Made by a program: the position numbers and the translations under genes
Part shown: positions 8,381-24,823 of the stretch, one piece after another
Numbering within the stretch: the first letter of the stretch is position 1
How the letters are laid out: the number at the start of each line of letters is the position of its first letter
The notes under the pieces: generated by a model
Seen by the model: only the letters and a program-made list of their open reading frames with translations
The model's database searches: none
Told to the model about the DNA's origin: nothing
DNA from: CAYUHJ01 sp964444365
GTDB taxonomy: Bacteria; Planctomycetota; Planctomycetia; Gemmatales; Gemmataceae
Assembly (NCBI GenBank): GCA_964444365.1
Contig: CAYUHJ010000006.1
Coordinates: 1-64,000 of the forward strand
Length of the DNA stretch: 64,000 nucleotides
Direction of reading: 5' to 3'

Positions 8381-9013
8381 TTACGGCTTCTCGGCCGGGA
8401 GCGGGGCGGGGAGCGGCTTGACGATCGGACGGACGACGCCCGGAACCGGGGCGACCCCCGGCATCGCCTGGTCGATGACGATCACGCCGCCGTGGCCCCA
8501 GCCCATCCCGCCGGCCGGCCCGACGACGAGTTCCGGGGACACGAGCACGAGCGTGTCATCCCGTAGGACCTTGAGGAACTTCGGGTCGACCGGCTTGCCG
8601 TTGGACGTGACGACGACCTGCCCCCCCTCGGCGAGCCGCTTGAGGGCGTCCTTCGTGTCCACGGCCTTGCCGTCCGCGGTGGTGACGGTCAGGTCCTTGA
8701 CTTCGGACAGTTCGACCTTGGTTTCCTTGGTCACGGTGGTTTCGCGCTCGATCACCCGCGGCGGCGCGCCGTTCGGGGCCCCGATCGCGTTGCCCATTTG
8801 AATCTGAATCTTTTCCTTCACGGCCCGGACGACGGGCACGAGCACCTTGCCGTTTTCCGGCTTCAGGTCCAGGACCCGCGGGGCCGCCGTCGGCACGTGG
8901 GCCGGGGTGATCGCCGGGCGAACGGCCGGGACCGGGGCCGCCACCACCGGCGGGGCGGGCGGCGGGGCCGACGGGGCCGCGAGATAAGCCGCGAGCGCGA
9001 GAGACGTGAGCAT
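8381..9013 (-). CDS. Exported hypothetical protein, paralogue of the upstream gene
   Basis: The product is 210 residues with a short signal-like N-terminus (MLTSLALAAYLAAPSAP) and Pro/Ala-rich ends. The core has VELSEVKDLTVTTADGKAV, DALKRLAEGGQVVVTSNG and KFLKVLRDDTLVLVSPEL, and these blocks recur in the same order in the neighbour at 9048-9701. The two are therefore a tandem duplication. No known domain is recognised. A 34-base gap separates it from the upstream gene, so the pair is likely one operon. Confidence 0.7.
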   Translation of the reverse strand: MLTSLALAAYLAAPSAPPPAPPVVAAPVPAVRPAITPAHVPTAAPRVLDLKPENGKVLVPVVRAVKEKIQIQMGNAIGAPNGAPPRVIERETTVTKETKVELSEVKDLTVTTADGKAVDTKDALKRLAEGGQVVVTSNGKPVDPKFLKVLRDDTLVLVSPELVVGPAGGMGWGHGGVIVIDQAMPGVAPVPGVVRPIVKPLPAPLPAEKP

Positions 9014-9047
9014 GGGATTCTCCGTGTTCGGCGAGGGAAGGGGCGGG

Positions 9048-9701
9048 TTACTTGTCGTTCTTGTCTTGACGGTCGACCGGTTGCAGTTCGGCCGGCACCC
9101 GCTGCACCGCCGGCTTGACGGGCAGTACCGCCGGGGCCGGGGCCGGCCCGCCGTCGAGCTCGGCCGGCAGCGGCCGCATGATCGGCCGACCGAGGCGGCC
9201 GCCGCCCTGGCCGGGGAAGTTGATGAAGTCCGGGGACACGAGCACGAGCGTGTCGTCGCGGAACAGCTTCAGGAACCGCGGGTCGACCTTCTTCCCGTCC
9301 GACGACGCGACGACGACCGCCCCGTCCGCGAGCTTCTTGAGGGCGTCCGCCTTGCTCACGTCCTTGCCGTCCGCCGTGGACACGGCCAGGTCCTTCAACT
9401 CGCCGACTTCGACCTGCACGGCGCGCTGGACGGTGATCGCCTTGGCCTCGCCGGCCGGGTCCGTGTCCGCCGCGGGCGGGACCGGGGCGGGGAGCGGGCG
9501 GACGTTCCCGCCGATGACCCCGATCCCCCCGACGGCCCCGGGCTTGACCTTTTCGTTGCGGAGGACCGTCAGCCGGACCTTCCCGTCCGGGCCGGCCTTC
9601 AGTTCCAGCACGAGCGGCGCGGGGCCGGGCGGCTGCGTCTCCGGGCGGATGGGGGCGGCCGGCGCGGTCAGCGCCGCCGCGAGTGCGAGCGATGCGAGCA
9701 T
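9048..9701 (-). CDS. Exported hypothetical protein, first of a tandem pair
   Basis: The product is 217 residues with a signal-like start (MLASLALAAALTAPAAP). The blocks VEVGELKDLAVSTADGKDV, DALKKLADGAVVVASSDGK and RFLKLFRDDTLVLVSPDF align with those of the downstream paralogue, while both termini are Pro-rich and divergent. The repeated TADGK and LVLVSP segments suggest a small beta-rich periplasmic domain. Function is unknown. Confidence 0.7.
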   Translation of the reverse strand: MLASLALAAALTAPAAPIRPETQPPGPAPLVLELKAGPDGKVRLTVLRNEKVKPGAVGGIGVIGGNVRPLPAPVPPAADTDPAGEAKAITVQRAVQVEVGELKDLAVSTADGKDVSKADALKKLADGAVVVASSDGKKVDPRFLKLFRDDTLVLVSPDFINFPGQGGGRLGRPIMRPLPAELDGGPAPAPAVLPVKPAVQRVPAELQPVDRQDKNDK

Positions 9702-9868
9702 GAGATGTCACCTGGGACAATGAGCGACCGAAGGGCCGACGCGAGACTGGCCCTGTCCGTGTGATACACGATCCGGGCCGCCGCGACTAACCGCGTCCGG
9801 CCGGTAGTTACAGGGCGTTACGTTGGGGGAAGGGAGCCGCGTTCGCCCCGTCAGTGGCGAACGCGCCG

Positions 9869-11125
9869 TTACGTCGCCCACGCCGGCGGGACCACCTGCC
9901 CGTTCGCCGCGAGCGCCCGGGCCGAGACTTGCAGCACCCGCAGGAACCCCTCGCTGTCCGCGTGGTTGAACTCGCCGATCGCCTCCATGCTCGCGTTGGA
10001 CTCCGAGTACATCTGGTGCGGCACGTCGACCGCCGCGTCGAAGTAGGCGTGCCCCTTGTACAGCTTCAACCGAATCGTCCCGGTCATCAGCGAGGTCACC
10101 GGCTTCAGCGCCTCGCGGGCCATGTGCGTAGCGAGGTCGAACCCGTAGCCCTGGTAGATTTGCTTCGCGACGAACCCGCTCAGCCCGTCGAACAGCTCGC
10201 GGGACCGGCGGTCGAGGACGAGTTCGAGCAGGAATTTGTAGGCGGTCCCGAGCAGTTCCATCCCCGGTGCCTCGTACACGCCGCGGCTCTTGATGCCGAC
10301 GAAGCGGTTCTCCACGAGGTGCGAACAGATCCCGACCGCGTTCCGGCCGCCGATGGCGTTGGACTGCGTGATCGCCTCGAACGCCGTCACCTTCTTGCCG
10401 TTCAGCGCGACCGGCCGGCCCCGTTCAAAGCGAATGCTCACCGTCTCGGGCGAGTCCGGAGCGTCGGCCGGCTTGACGCCCATCCCCGGCGTCACGAACC
10501 ACGGGCTCGTCTCCAGCGATTCGAGCTTGCCGGCCTCGTGCGTCAGTCCCAGCAGGTTCGCGTCCGTGCTATACGGCGCGTTCTTCGTCGCCTTAATCGG
10601 GAGCTTGTGGTGCTCGCAGTAGTCGATCATCTCCGTCCGGCCGCCGAACCGCTTCAGGAAGGCGGGGTCGCGCCACGGGGCGTACACCGCGATGTCCGGC
10701 GCGAGCATGTTGGTGCAGAGCTGGAAGCGGACCTGGTCGTTCCCCCGGCCGGTCGCGCCGTGGCCGAGGACCTTGATGCCCCGCTTCTTCAACTCGGGGA
10801 CCATCCCCGCGACGATGACGTGCCGGCCGATCCCGGTCGTGTTCCAGTAATCGCCTTCGTATCGGGCCTGGAACTGGATCACCTCGACGCCCGACTCGGC
10901 GATCGTGTCGTGCAGGGTGACGGCGACGAAGTCGCTGGCCCCGCACGCCCGCATCCGGGCTTCGACTTCCGCGAAGTTCGGCTCGTCCGGCTGGGCCATG
11001 TCGGCGGTGAAGGCGACGACGGTCACCCCGTGCTCGGTGAGCCACTTGGTGACGGTGCAAGAGTCCAGCCCGCCGGACGCGGCGAACGCGACGGTCTGGC
11101 CCTTCAGGTCGGCGACGGTGATCAT
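9869..11125 (-). CDS. argG: Argininosuccinate synthase
   Basis: The enzyme joins citrulline and aspartate with ATP to form argininosuccinate in arginine synthesis. The 418-residue product has the N-terminal ATP pyrophosphatase loop (AASGGLDSC, residues about 15-23; most family members have SGGLDT), GHGATGRGNDQVRF for substrate/ATP binding and APWRDPAF. The order fits ArgG of the bacterial type, slightly longer than the 400-residue class. No other arg genes are adjacent. It is followed upstream (toward 11213) by a perfect palindrome. Confidence 0.95.
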   Translation of the reverse strand: MITVADLKGQTVAFAASGGLDSCTVTKWLTEHGVTVVAFTADMAQPDEPNFAEVEARMRACGASDFVAVTLHDTIAESGVEVIQFQARYEGDYWNTTGIGRHVIVAGMVPELKKRGIKVLGHGATGRGNDQVRFQLCTNMLAPDIAVYAPWRDPAFLKRFGGRTEMIDYCEHHKLPIKATKNAPYSTDANLLGLTHEAGKLESLETSPWFVTPGMGVKPADAPDSPETVSIRFERGRPVALNGKKVTAFEAITQSNAIGGRNAVGICSHLVENRFVGIKSRGVYEAPGMELLGTAYKFLLELVLDRRSRELFDGLSGFVAKQIYQGYGFDLATHMAREALKPVTSLMTGTIRLKLYKGHAYFDAAVDVPHQMYSESNASMEAIGEFNHADSEGFLRVLQVSARALAANGQVVPPAWAT

Positions 11126-11212
11126 CGGGGTGCTCTTCGGGGGATGGCGAAAGATACTCGGTGTTGAGTCGTGTTATCGTTGCGCAAGGGTCCGATTCAC
11201 TCTGATTAGAGC

Positions 11213-11270
11213 GACCCTCGCTCGCGCTTCGGGCTAGTGTTCACACTAGCCCGAAGCGCGAGCGAGGGTC
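11213..11270. repeat. Family E palindrome, perfect 28-bp arms
   Basis: Arms 11213-11240 and 11243-11270 are exact inverted repeats with only two bases at the centre, a 58-bp perfect palindrome (GACCCTCGCTCGCGCTTCGG...). It lies just downstream of rpoC and upstream of argG on the minus strand, a plausible end point for the long rpo transcript or a REP-type element. Confidence 0.9.
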
Positions 11271-11333
11271 TTCGGTTTCCATCCTTTGCCGCGTCGGGCC
11301 TCGAAGACGCGAACCGACCGGCCGACGCCCAAA

Positions 11334-15761
<4,428 letters not shown>

Positions 15762-15839
15762 ATGCGAACACTCCCCATGCGGTGAGTCGATCAGAATCAG
15801 TCAGCGGCAAGCGGAAGCAACCACTTGCCGGGTCGTTAC

Positions 15840-16241
15840 TCAGACGGCTCCGCGGTCGATGCCGAAGATCATGACCGACGAGCCGATTACATGAATCAGG
15901 ACGTTTGGCGTGATGCCATCGAAGCTCAACATCGCGCTATCGCAGTAGCCTTGTTGATTGACCGCGAGCCAACTCCACCCGAGTTCGACACCGGCAAACC
16001 GGTCGAGGGCGGAGCCGGTCAAGGCGTGGTGATCGGCCGACGGTTGAAAGTCCGCGTCCGAGAACCGCACCTCCAGTGCGTCGGTGTCAGGATCGGGACG
16101 GAAAGCCAACGTTGCGTGTTCAAACGCCAACACCAGCTCGTCCCGGCAGCCATCCACCAGCACCTCGAACACCCCATTGAGCCGGTACGGGGCATCCCGT
16201 TCTGGAACGAGCATCGGGTTCAAGGAAGTCGCAATGCTCAC
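15840..16241 (-). CDS. Small hypothetical protein inserted between rpoB and rpoC (second)
   Basis: The product is 133 residues from GTG 16241, preceded by a good AGGTGG ribosome site; the open frame further upstream overlaps the neighbouring gene and is unlikely to be used. It has alternating beta-like segments (GVFEVLVDGCRDELVLAFEHATLAF, DALEVRFSDADF) and ends near VLIHVIGSSVMIFGIDRGAV. It resembles small immunity-type or DUF6334-like proteins in style, but this is only an impression. The DNA is visibly less G/C-rich than rpoB and rpoC. It is ten bases after the upstream small gene and about 78 bases before rpoC, so it is probably co-transcribed with RNA polymerase genes. Confidence 0.7.
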   Translation of the reverse strand: MSIATSLNPMLVPERDAPYRLNGVFEVLVDGCRDELVLAFEHATLAFRPDPDTDALEVRFSDADFQPSADHHALTGSALDRFAGVELGWSWLAVNQQGYCDSAMLSFDGITPNVLIHVIGSSVMIFGIDRGAV

Positions 16242-16251
16242 GGTTCCCACC

Positions 16252-16488
16252 TCAATACTGCTCGCCAAGACGCTTGGCTTGCTTGACGATCTTGATCGCC
16301 GTTTCAGCAGTGGCGTCGCCGGCCACCGCGGCATCGGCGGCTTCGCCGAGGGTTCGGTTCGCCCATGGTCCGGCTTGCCGAACATTCGATGCCGATCCGC
16401 CACGCTCGCGGATCATCTCGGCGACGGTTCGCTCGGCGTCTCCCGCGAGACTGCCGAGCTTCCGGGCCGAAGCGGGTGACAGAGCCAT
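16252..16488 (-). CDS. Small hypothetical protein inserted between rpoB and rpoC (first)
   Basis: The product is 78 residues, predicted largely alpha-helical (MALSPASARKLGSLAGDAER, then TAETAIKIVKQAKRLGEQ). The ATG at 16488 lies four bases after the rpoB stop codon, so it is likely translated from the rpoB message. There is no signal peptide or known motif. Together with the following 133-residue gene it makes a two-gene insert that interrupts the usual rpoB-rpoC adjacency. Confidence 0.65.
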   Translation of the reverse strand: MALSPASARKLGSLAGDAERTVAEMIRERGGSASNVRQAGPWANRTLGEAADAAVAGDATAETAIKIVKQAKRLGEQY

Positions 16489-16492
16489 GTCA

Positions 16493-20230
<3,738 letters not shown>

Positions 20231-20646
20231 CGGGAGCGTCTCCTACCCGGAAACGGGAAGACGACGCAGCAACCCGACCCTTGCGGGCAACGGGGCTTGC
20301 GGCGTGCGTCGGGATGCGTTATTGATTCGGTAACAGCTGGCGGACGCGCGTCCGGCCGGCCCACGACACAACCCTTCGCCGTGCTCCCGGGTCGGGAGCC
20401 GAGGGGAAGAGCGGGTTGGCCGAACGGGGGAAACAAAACGTGACGGTCGGGAGCAAGTGGGTTGCGCGCATTGTCACCACTGGCTTCGCGAAACGGCCGT
20501 CGGCGTCCGAACGTCTCGGCAGGGGCTTCCCGACGAGTCTCCGGACGCACGGCCGGAATAAGCGGTCGTCTTGACCACACAAGACCATGATACCCGTGAA
20601 GAATGGCCGCGGCCATCCCCCACGGGCATTTTTTTTGCTACGCGGC
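20231..20646. other. Long rplL-rpoB intergenic region
   Basis: The gap between rplL and rpoB (both minus strand) carries no gene I can support. It should contain a processing site, an attenuator or a promoter for rpoBC, as in other bacteria; no clear promoter boxes were recognised. Its rplL-proximal end holds a hairpin plus T-run reading in the plus direction, listed separately. Confidence 0.5.
20593..20636 (+). terminator. Intrinsic-terminator-like hairpin on the strand opposite rplL/rpoB
   Basis: CCCGTG (20593-20598) pairs with CACGGG (20621-20626) around an inner palindrome ATGGCCGCGGCCAT (20603-20616), and eight T follow at 20629-20636 on the plus strand. Read on the minus strand the A-run would precede the hairpin, so it would not be a classical terminator for rplL. 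No plus-strand gene is known here. Confidence 0.6.
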
Positions 20647-21045
20647 TCAGACGCCCTTGACCGACACCTTCGCGCCGGCTTCTTCCAGCTTCTTCTTGAT
20701 GTCTTCGGCCGTCTTCTTGTCCACGCCTTCCTTCATCGGCTTCGGAGCGCCTTCGACGGCACCCTTTGCTTCGGCCAGGCCGAGCCCGGTGATCTCGCGG
20801 ACAACCTTGATGATGCCGATCTTCTTGGCCGCATCGAAGCCCGGCTCGAGAATGACGTTGAACTCGGTCGGCTCGGCAGCCGGGGCGGCCGGGCCAGCCG
20901 GACCACCGACGGCCGGACCCGCAACGGCGACCGCGCCTGCGGCCGGCTCGATGCCGTACTTTTCCTTCAGGAGAGTCTTGAGTTCGACCGCTTGGGCCAG
21001 GGTGAGGCCGGCAATCTTTTCGCCCAGTTCGGCAATGGCGCTCAT
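20647..21045 (-). CDS. rplL: Ribosomal protein L7/L12
   Basis: This 132-residue stalk protein has the N-terminal dimerisation helix region (MSAIAELGEKIAGLTLAQA), an Ala/Pro/Gly-rich hinge (residues about 40-62) and the C-terminal domain with EFNVILEPGFDAAKKIGIIKVVREITGLGLAEAK, which binds translation factors. ATG 21045 is preceded by AAAGGAA at good spacing; the in-frame ATG at 21063 is less likely. It follows rplJ after 115 bases, as in the standard L10-L12 order. Confidence 0.97.
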   Translation of the reverse strand: MSAIAELGEKIAGLTLAQAVELKTLLKEKYGIEPAAGAVAVAGPAVGGPAGPAAPAAEPTEFNVILEPGFDAAKKIGIIKVVREITGLGLAEAKGAVEGAPKPMKEGVDKKTAEDIKKKLEEAGAKVSVKGV

Positions 21046-21160
21046 GGGTTCAGTTCCTTTCACGAAAACTGGGCCGGCTGAAGCGGGCCGGCGACACGCG
21101 TAATAGTGGTTCGGTCAGTGCGAGCGCCGTTCATACGGAGCGGTGCTCGTCGGAAAAGGT

Positions 21161-21706
21161 TCACCCCGCCGCGGCCGGGGCCGCCTCCGCGGGAGCTTTT
21201 TCTTCGATCGCCTTCAGAATCCCGGCGAGGTTCGACGCCGGGGCCGTGAGCAGGTTCGCGAGGTTGCCGCCCGGCGACAGGATCGCGTTGAGCAGGTCCG
21301 CGATGGCCTCCTCGCGGGTCGGCAACGTCTCCATCACGTCGATGGACACGAGCTGCCCGTCGGCGACGCCGGTCTTGATCTTGTACTTGTCCGGGGCCTT
21401 CGGGTCCTTCTTGGCCGCCTCTTCCTTGACGGTCTTGCTCAGCTCCTTGACGTTCGCCCCGCCCCAACAGAGCAGCGTCGTCCCGGCCCAGTGGCCGTCC
21501 ACGGCGATGCCGTTCTCGGCGAAGACCTTTTTGGCGAGGGAGTTCTTCACCATCTGGCAGCGGATCTTCTTCGCCCGCAGGTTCTTGCGGAAGTTGTAGT
21601 CCGTGGCCGCGTCCACCTTCAGCGGCTCGACGAGGACGTAGTCCTTCACCCCGGCGAACGCCTTCCGCAGGGTGTCGAGCTCGAACGCCTTGACTTTCTT
21701 ACTCAT
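21161..21706 (-). CDS. rplJ: Ribosomal protein L10
   Basis: This 181-residue protein anchors L7/L12 dimers to the large subunit. The N-terminal rRNA-binding part has KIRCQMVKNSLAKKVF (compare the family motif of VKNTLA), and the C-terminal helix (NLAGILKAIEEKAPAEA) would bind L12. It lies directly upstream of rplL and downstream of rplA; a family C palindrome sits in the rplA-rplJ gap. Confidence 0.96.
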   Translation of the reverse strand: MSKKVKAFELDTLRKAFAGVKDYVLVEPLKVDAATDYNFRKNLRAKKIRCQMVKNSLAKKVFAENGIAVDGHWAGTTLLCWGGANVKELSKTVKEEAAKKDPKAPDKYKIKTGVADGQLVSIDVMETLPTREEAIADLLNAILSPGGNLANLLTAPASNLAGILKAIEEKAPAEAAPAAAG

Positions 21707-21723
21707 CTCTGTGACCCAGTCTG

Positions 21724-21794
21724 GTAGGTCGGGCCGAGTCTTCGTGGCCCGACAATGTCCCCGCGTCGGGCCTCGAAGACTCGGCCCGACCTAC
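21724..21794. repeat. Family C palindrome inside the ribosomal protein cluster
   Basis: Arms 21724-21753 and 21765-21794 are inverted repeats (GTAGGTCGGGCCGAGTCTTC...) with one mismatch and an 11-bp spacer. The same sequence is at 41018-41089. It sits between rplA and rplJ, within what should be a single transcript, and would form a strong hairpin in the mRNA just before the rplJ start. Confidence 0.9.
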
Positions 21795-21811
21795 AAGCTT
21801 GATTCGTTCAC

Positions 21812-22651
21812 TCACATGGACAATCGCACCGCCGGCGACATGGTCGCGGACAGCACGATTCCGTTGATGAAGTTCCCGCGGACGCCGGACGGCTTGGCCG
21901 CCCGGACGGCCTCGACGAACGTCGTGATGTTCGCCGTCAGCTTGTCGTCGTCGAAGCTCATCTTGCCGACGCCGGCGTGGATCTGGCCGGTCTTGTCGGA
22001 GCGGTACTCGACCTTGCCGGCCTTGAACTCGCGGACGGCGGCGGCGACGTCGGCCCCGGCCGGGATCACGGTGCCGGCCTTCGGGGTCGGCATCAGGCCG
22101 CGCGGCCCGAGCACCTTCCCGAGCCGGGACACCTGGCCCATCATGTCCTGGGTCGCGATCGCCACGTCGAAGTCGAGGAACCCTTCGGTCTGAATCTTCC
22201 CGACGAGGTCGGCGGCCCCGGCGAACTCGGCCCCGGCGTCCTTCGCCTTCTGGACGTTGTCCCCCTGGCAGAAGACGACGACGCGGACCGCCTTGCCCAG
22301 CCCGTGCGGCAGCGGGATCGCGCCGCGGACCATCTGGTCGGACTGCGTCGAGTCGATGCCGAGGTTCATGTGAATCTCGACGGTCTCGTCGAACTTCGCC
22401 CGCTTCATCGCCTTGAGGGCGGCGACGGCCTGCTTCACGGGCAGGGCGGGGGTCGCGCGGACCTTGGCCGTCACGTTCTTCAGGTGGTTGCGGAGCTTCT
22501 TGCCGCGGCGGGGCGGCACGCCGGGCTTCTTCTTTTTCTTGACCGTCGGCAGCTCGGCGACCGCCTCCGGCTTCTCGGCGGGCGCGGCGGCCGGGGTGGC
22601 GGGAGCTTCAGCGGCCGGGGCCGCGGCGGGCGTTTCGGGTTCGGTCGCCAT
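21812..22651 (-). CDS. rplA: Ribosomal protein L1 with N-terminal extension
   Basis: L1 binds 23S rRNA at the exit-site stalk and often represses its own mRNA. The 279-residue product has the L1 signature region GLMPTPKAGTVIP and preceding SRLGKVLGPR. The first 50 or so residues are an Ala/Pro/Glu-rich tail followed by a basic run (TVKKKKKPGVPPRRGKK), absent from the usual 230-residue L1. ATG 22651 is used; the three residues before it in the open frame are unlikely to be coding. A terminator-like hairpin separates it from rplK. Confidence 0.96.
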   Translation of the reverse strand: MATEPETPAAAPAAEAPATPAAAPAEKPEAVAELPTVKKKKKPGVPPRRGKKLRNHLKNVTAKVRATPALPVKQAVAALKAMKRAKFDETVEIHMNLGIDSTQSDQMVRGAIPLPHGLGKAVRVVVFCQGDNVQKAKDAGAEFAGAADLVGKIQTEGFLDFDVAIATQDMMGQVSRLGKVLGPRGLMPTPKAGTVIPAGADVAAAVREFKAGKVEYRSDKTGQIHAGVGKMSFDDDKLTANITTFVEAVRAAKPSGVRGNFINGIVLSATMSPAVRLSM

Positions 22652-22697
22652 GACGATCACTTCCCATAGGCCCGCTGTCGCGTCGGGACAGCGGACG

Positions 22698-22739
22698 AAA
22701 AAACCCGCCCGTCGCAGTGCGGTTCGCGCGTGCGGCGGG
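22698..22739 (-). terminator. Terminator/attenuator between rplK and rplA
   Basis: On the minus strand CCCGCC (22739-22734) pairs with GGCGGG (22709-22704) and six T follow at 22703-22698, about 47 bases before rplA. This is the structure of an intrinsic terminator, with a loop that can form a smaller inner hairpin. It could separate rplK from the downstream genes or act as an attenuator. Confidence 0.6.
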
Positions 22740-22855
22740 TGGGGAGACTGGTTTGATTATTCGGCGGGCGTTCGCGCTTCAAGGGGAACTTGCCGAAAAT
22801 CACCGGAATCTGCCACCCTGCGAGGTCCGGCCGCGGTCGCGCCCGGAGCGCCCCG

Positions 22856-23320
22856 TCAGTCGACGATCGCGAGCCCCATGCTCCGGGCGGTGCCGGCGAT
22901 GATCCGGGCGGCGTGCTCGACGTCCCGGGCGTTCAAGTCCTGCAACTTCTTCGTGGCGATGTCCGTCACCTGCTTTTTGGTGACGGAGAAGCCCTTGTAC
23001 TTCCCGCCCTTCTTGGCCTCGGCCGGGATCACGTCCCCGCCGGCCTTCTTCGTGTGCGGGATCTTCGCGGCGAGCTTCAGCAGCACCGCGGCGGGCGGCG
23101 ACTTGATTTTGAACTCGAAGCTGCGGTCCGAGTACACCGTGATGACCACGGGGAGCATCATCCCCTTGGTGTCCGGCCCGCCGGTCTTGTCGTTGAACTG
23201 CTTGACGAACATCCCGATGTTCACGCCGTGGGCACCGAGGGCGGGGCCGACGGGCGGGGCGGGGGTTGCGGTCCCGCCGGGACACTGGAGTTTCACCTGG
23301 GCGGTGACTTGCTTGGCCAT
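22856..23320 (-). CDS. rplK: Ribosomal protein L11
   Basis: The 154-residue product begins MAKQVTAQVKLQCPGGTATPAPPVGPALG, the Pro-rich N-terminal domain that meets thiostrepton and release factors, and has the C-terminal rRNA-binding part with KKQVTDIATKKLQDLNA and the closing AARIIAGTARSMGLAI. It is the first gene of the minus-strand cluster; nusG and secE, its usual upstream partners, are not here, the neighbour being a divergent endonuclease V gene. Confidence 0.97.
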   Translation of the reverse strand: MAKQVTAQVKLQCPGGTATPAPPVGPALGAHGVNIGMFVKQFNDKTGGPDTKGMMLPVVITVYSDRSFEFKIKSPPAAVLLKLAAKIPHTKKAGGDVIPAEAKKGGKYKGFSVTKKQVTDIATKKLQDLNARDVEHAARIIAGTARSMGLAIVD

Positions 23321-23551
23321 TGCTTCCTACCCGAGACGCCCCGCCGCGCACGCCGGACCGGGGTCGTCGATTCGCGAACTCGTGTCGATTCCCCGTCGCG
23401 TGAAGACGGGGAAAGAGACATCGTAGCAGATTTTCTGAAGAGTCAAGGCAACCTTGCGCCGGGGTTCGGGTTAAGGGAAGATCGGCGAGTCGCGAACCCT
23501 CCCCCGCTCGGGTTGTCTTCTTTGCGTCCGCCACTCCCCGGAGGCTTCGCC

Positions 23552-24220
23552 GTGCTGCACTCCTGGAACCTCACGCCGGACGATGCGGTCGCGCTCCAGT
23601 GCGAGCTCGCCGCCCGCGTCGACGTGGCCGTGCCGCTCGGCGAAGTCGCGACGGTGGCGGGGTGCGACATCGCGTACCACCTGACGGACCCGGTGCTGTA
23701 TGCCGCGGTGGTCGTGGTGAGACTGTCGGATCGGGCGGAAGTCGAACGTTCGGTGGTAACCGGGGAAGTGACCTTCCCGTACGTGCCGGGCTTGCTGTCG
23801 TTCCGCGAAGCCCCCGCGCTGCTCGACGCATTCCGCGGTTTACGGACCGTTCCCGATTCCGTTATGCTCGACGCCCAGGGCATCGCCCACCCGCGGCGGT
23901 TCGGGCTCGCCTGTCACCTCGGGCTGTGGCTGGACCGGCCGACGGTGGGGTGTGCGAAGAGCTGGCTGGTCGGCGAGTACGACGAGCCCGGCCCGACCGC
24001 CGGGGACGTCAGCCCGCTGACGATCGCCGGCGAGCACGTCGGGGACATGGTGCGGTCGGCGACGGGGGTGAACCCGGTGTTCGTGTCGCCGGGGCACAAG
24101 GTGGACGTGGCGGGGGCGACGCGGCTCGTGTGCGCGACGCTCGGCGGGTACCGCCACCCGACCCCGACGCGGCTGGCCCACATGGCGGCGAACGACGCCC
24201 GCGCCAGGGCGGGGAGTTGA
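23552..24220 (+). CDS. nfi: Endonuclease V (deaminated-base repair)
   Basis: The enzyme nicks DNA near inosine and other deaminated bases. The 222-residue product has GCDIAYHLTDP with the first catalytic Asp, FPYVPGLLSFREAP with the catalytic Glu and the YxPG mismatch-wedge motif, and LDAQGIAHPRRFGLACHLG with the third acidic residue and HPRR. GCAKSWLVGEYDEP is also family-typical. GTG 23552 with an upstream GGAG site is chosen; the frame continues upstream without similarity. It is divergent from rplK. Confidence 0.93.
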   Translation: MLHSWNLTPDDAVALQCELAARVDVAVPLGEVATVAGCDIAYHLTDPVLYAAVVVVRLSDRAEVERSVVTGEVTFPYVPGLLSFREAPALLDAFRGLRTVPDSVMLDAQGIAHPRRFGLACHLGLWLDRPTVGCAKSWLVGEYDEPGPTAGDVSPLTIAGEHVGDMVRSATGVNPVFVSPGHKVDVAGATRLVCATLGGYRHPTPTRLAHMAANDARARAGS

Positions 24221-24823
24221 GTCAATCGCCGCGATTTCCCCCTTCGGGACGCCCCGCGAGGGGCGTCGGCGGACCGACCGGATTTCGCAGGGGGAACGCA
24301 CGCGGCGGCGCGACCGCACCCGCCGGGCGTCGGAGCGGGGCGGACCGAGAGCGCGGCGTCGCGGACGCGGTCCGGGCCCGGCGGCTTGAGCCGTTCGGCC
24401 GAAGTTGCGGCGAAGCCGGGGACCGGTCGGGCGGCGGGACCGGTTCGCGATGCGCGGCCCGTCGAACCCCTGCGCGGGGCGGGGCGGGGCGAAATCGCGG
24501 CGGGGCGGGCCGGGGAAATCTTTCACCGGTTCGCGCGCCGGCGACGATAGACTCAGCGTAGAATGGGCCGCCAGGGGTGAACGCTTGCACCCTGTCGGCC
24601 CGCAGGACGAACGCCGGCCGCGAGGACACGCGGCCGGCCGACCCCCGACGAGGACCGCCCGGTGGCGGAGGGTTCGGGGGGGCAGGACGGCCGACGAGGG
24701 TGCGGGATCCGCGGACGCAGCGGACCCCCCGCCCGACCGAACGGGCGGGTTGATCCCGGCTTCCCGGCCCGTGTAAACCAACTTCTGACGGTCCCGACGG
24801 ACCGCAGGGGAGACGACCGAATC
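24221..24823. other. Very G/C-rich intergenic stretch
   Basis: No gene is supported in these 603 bases. All open frames are by-products of extreme G/C content and none has recognisable protein features. It precedes a small plus-strand gene and probably includes its promoter and leader. Confidence 0.5.

Noticed and set aside
24222..24823. Long frames on both strands between endonuclease V and the FlgM-like gene
   Set aside because: Products are dominated by Arg, Pro, Gly and Ala with no motif; this is what extreme G/C DNA gives by chance.
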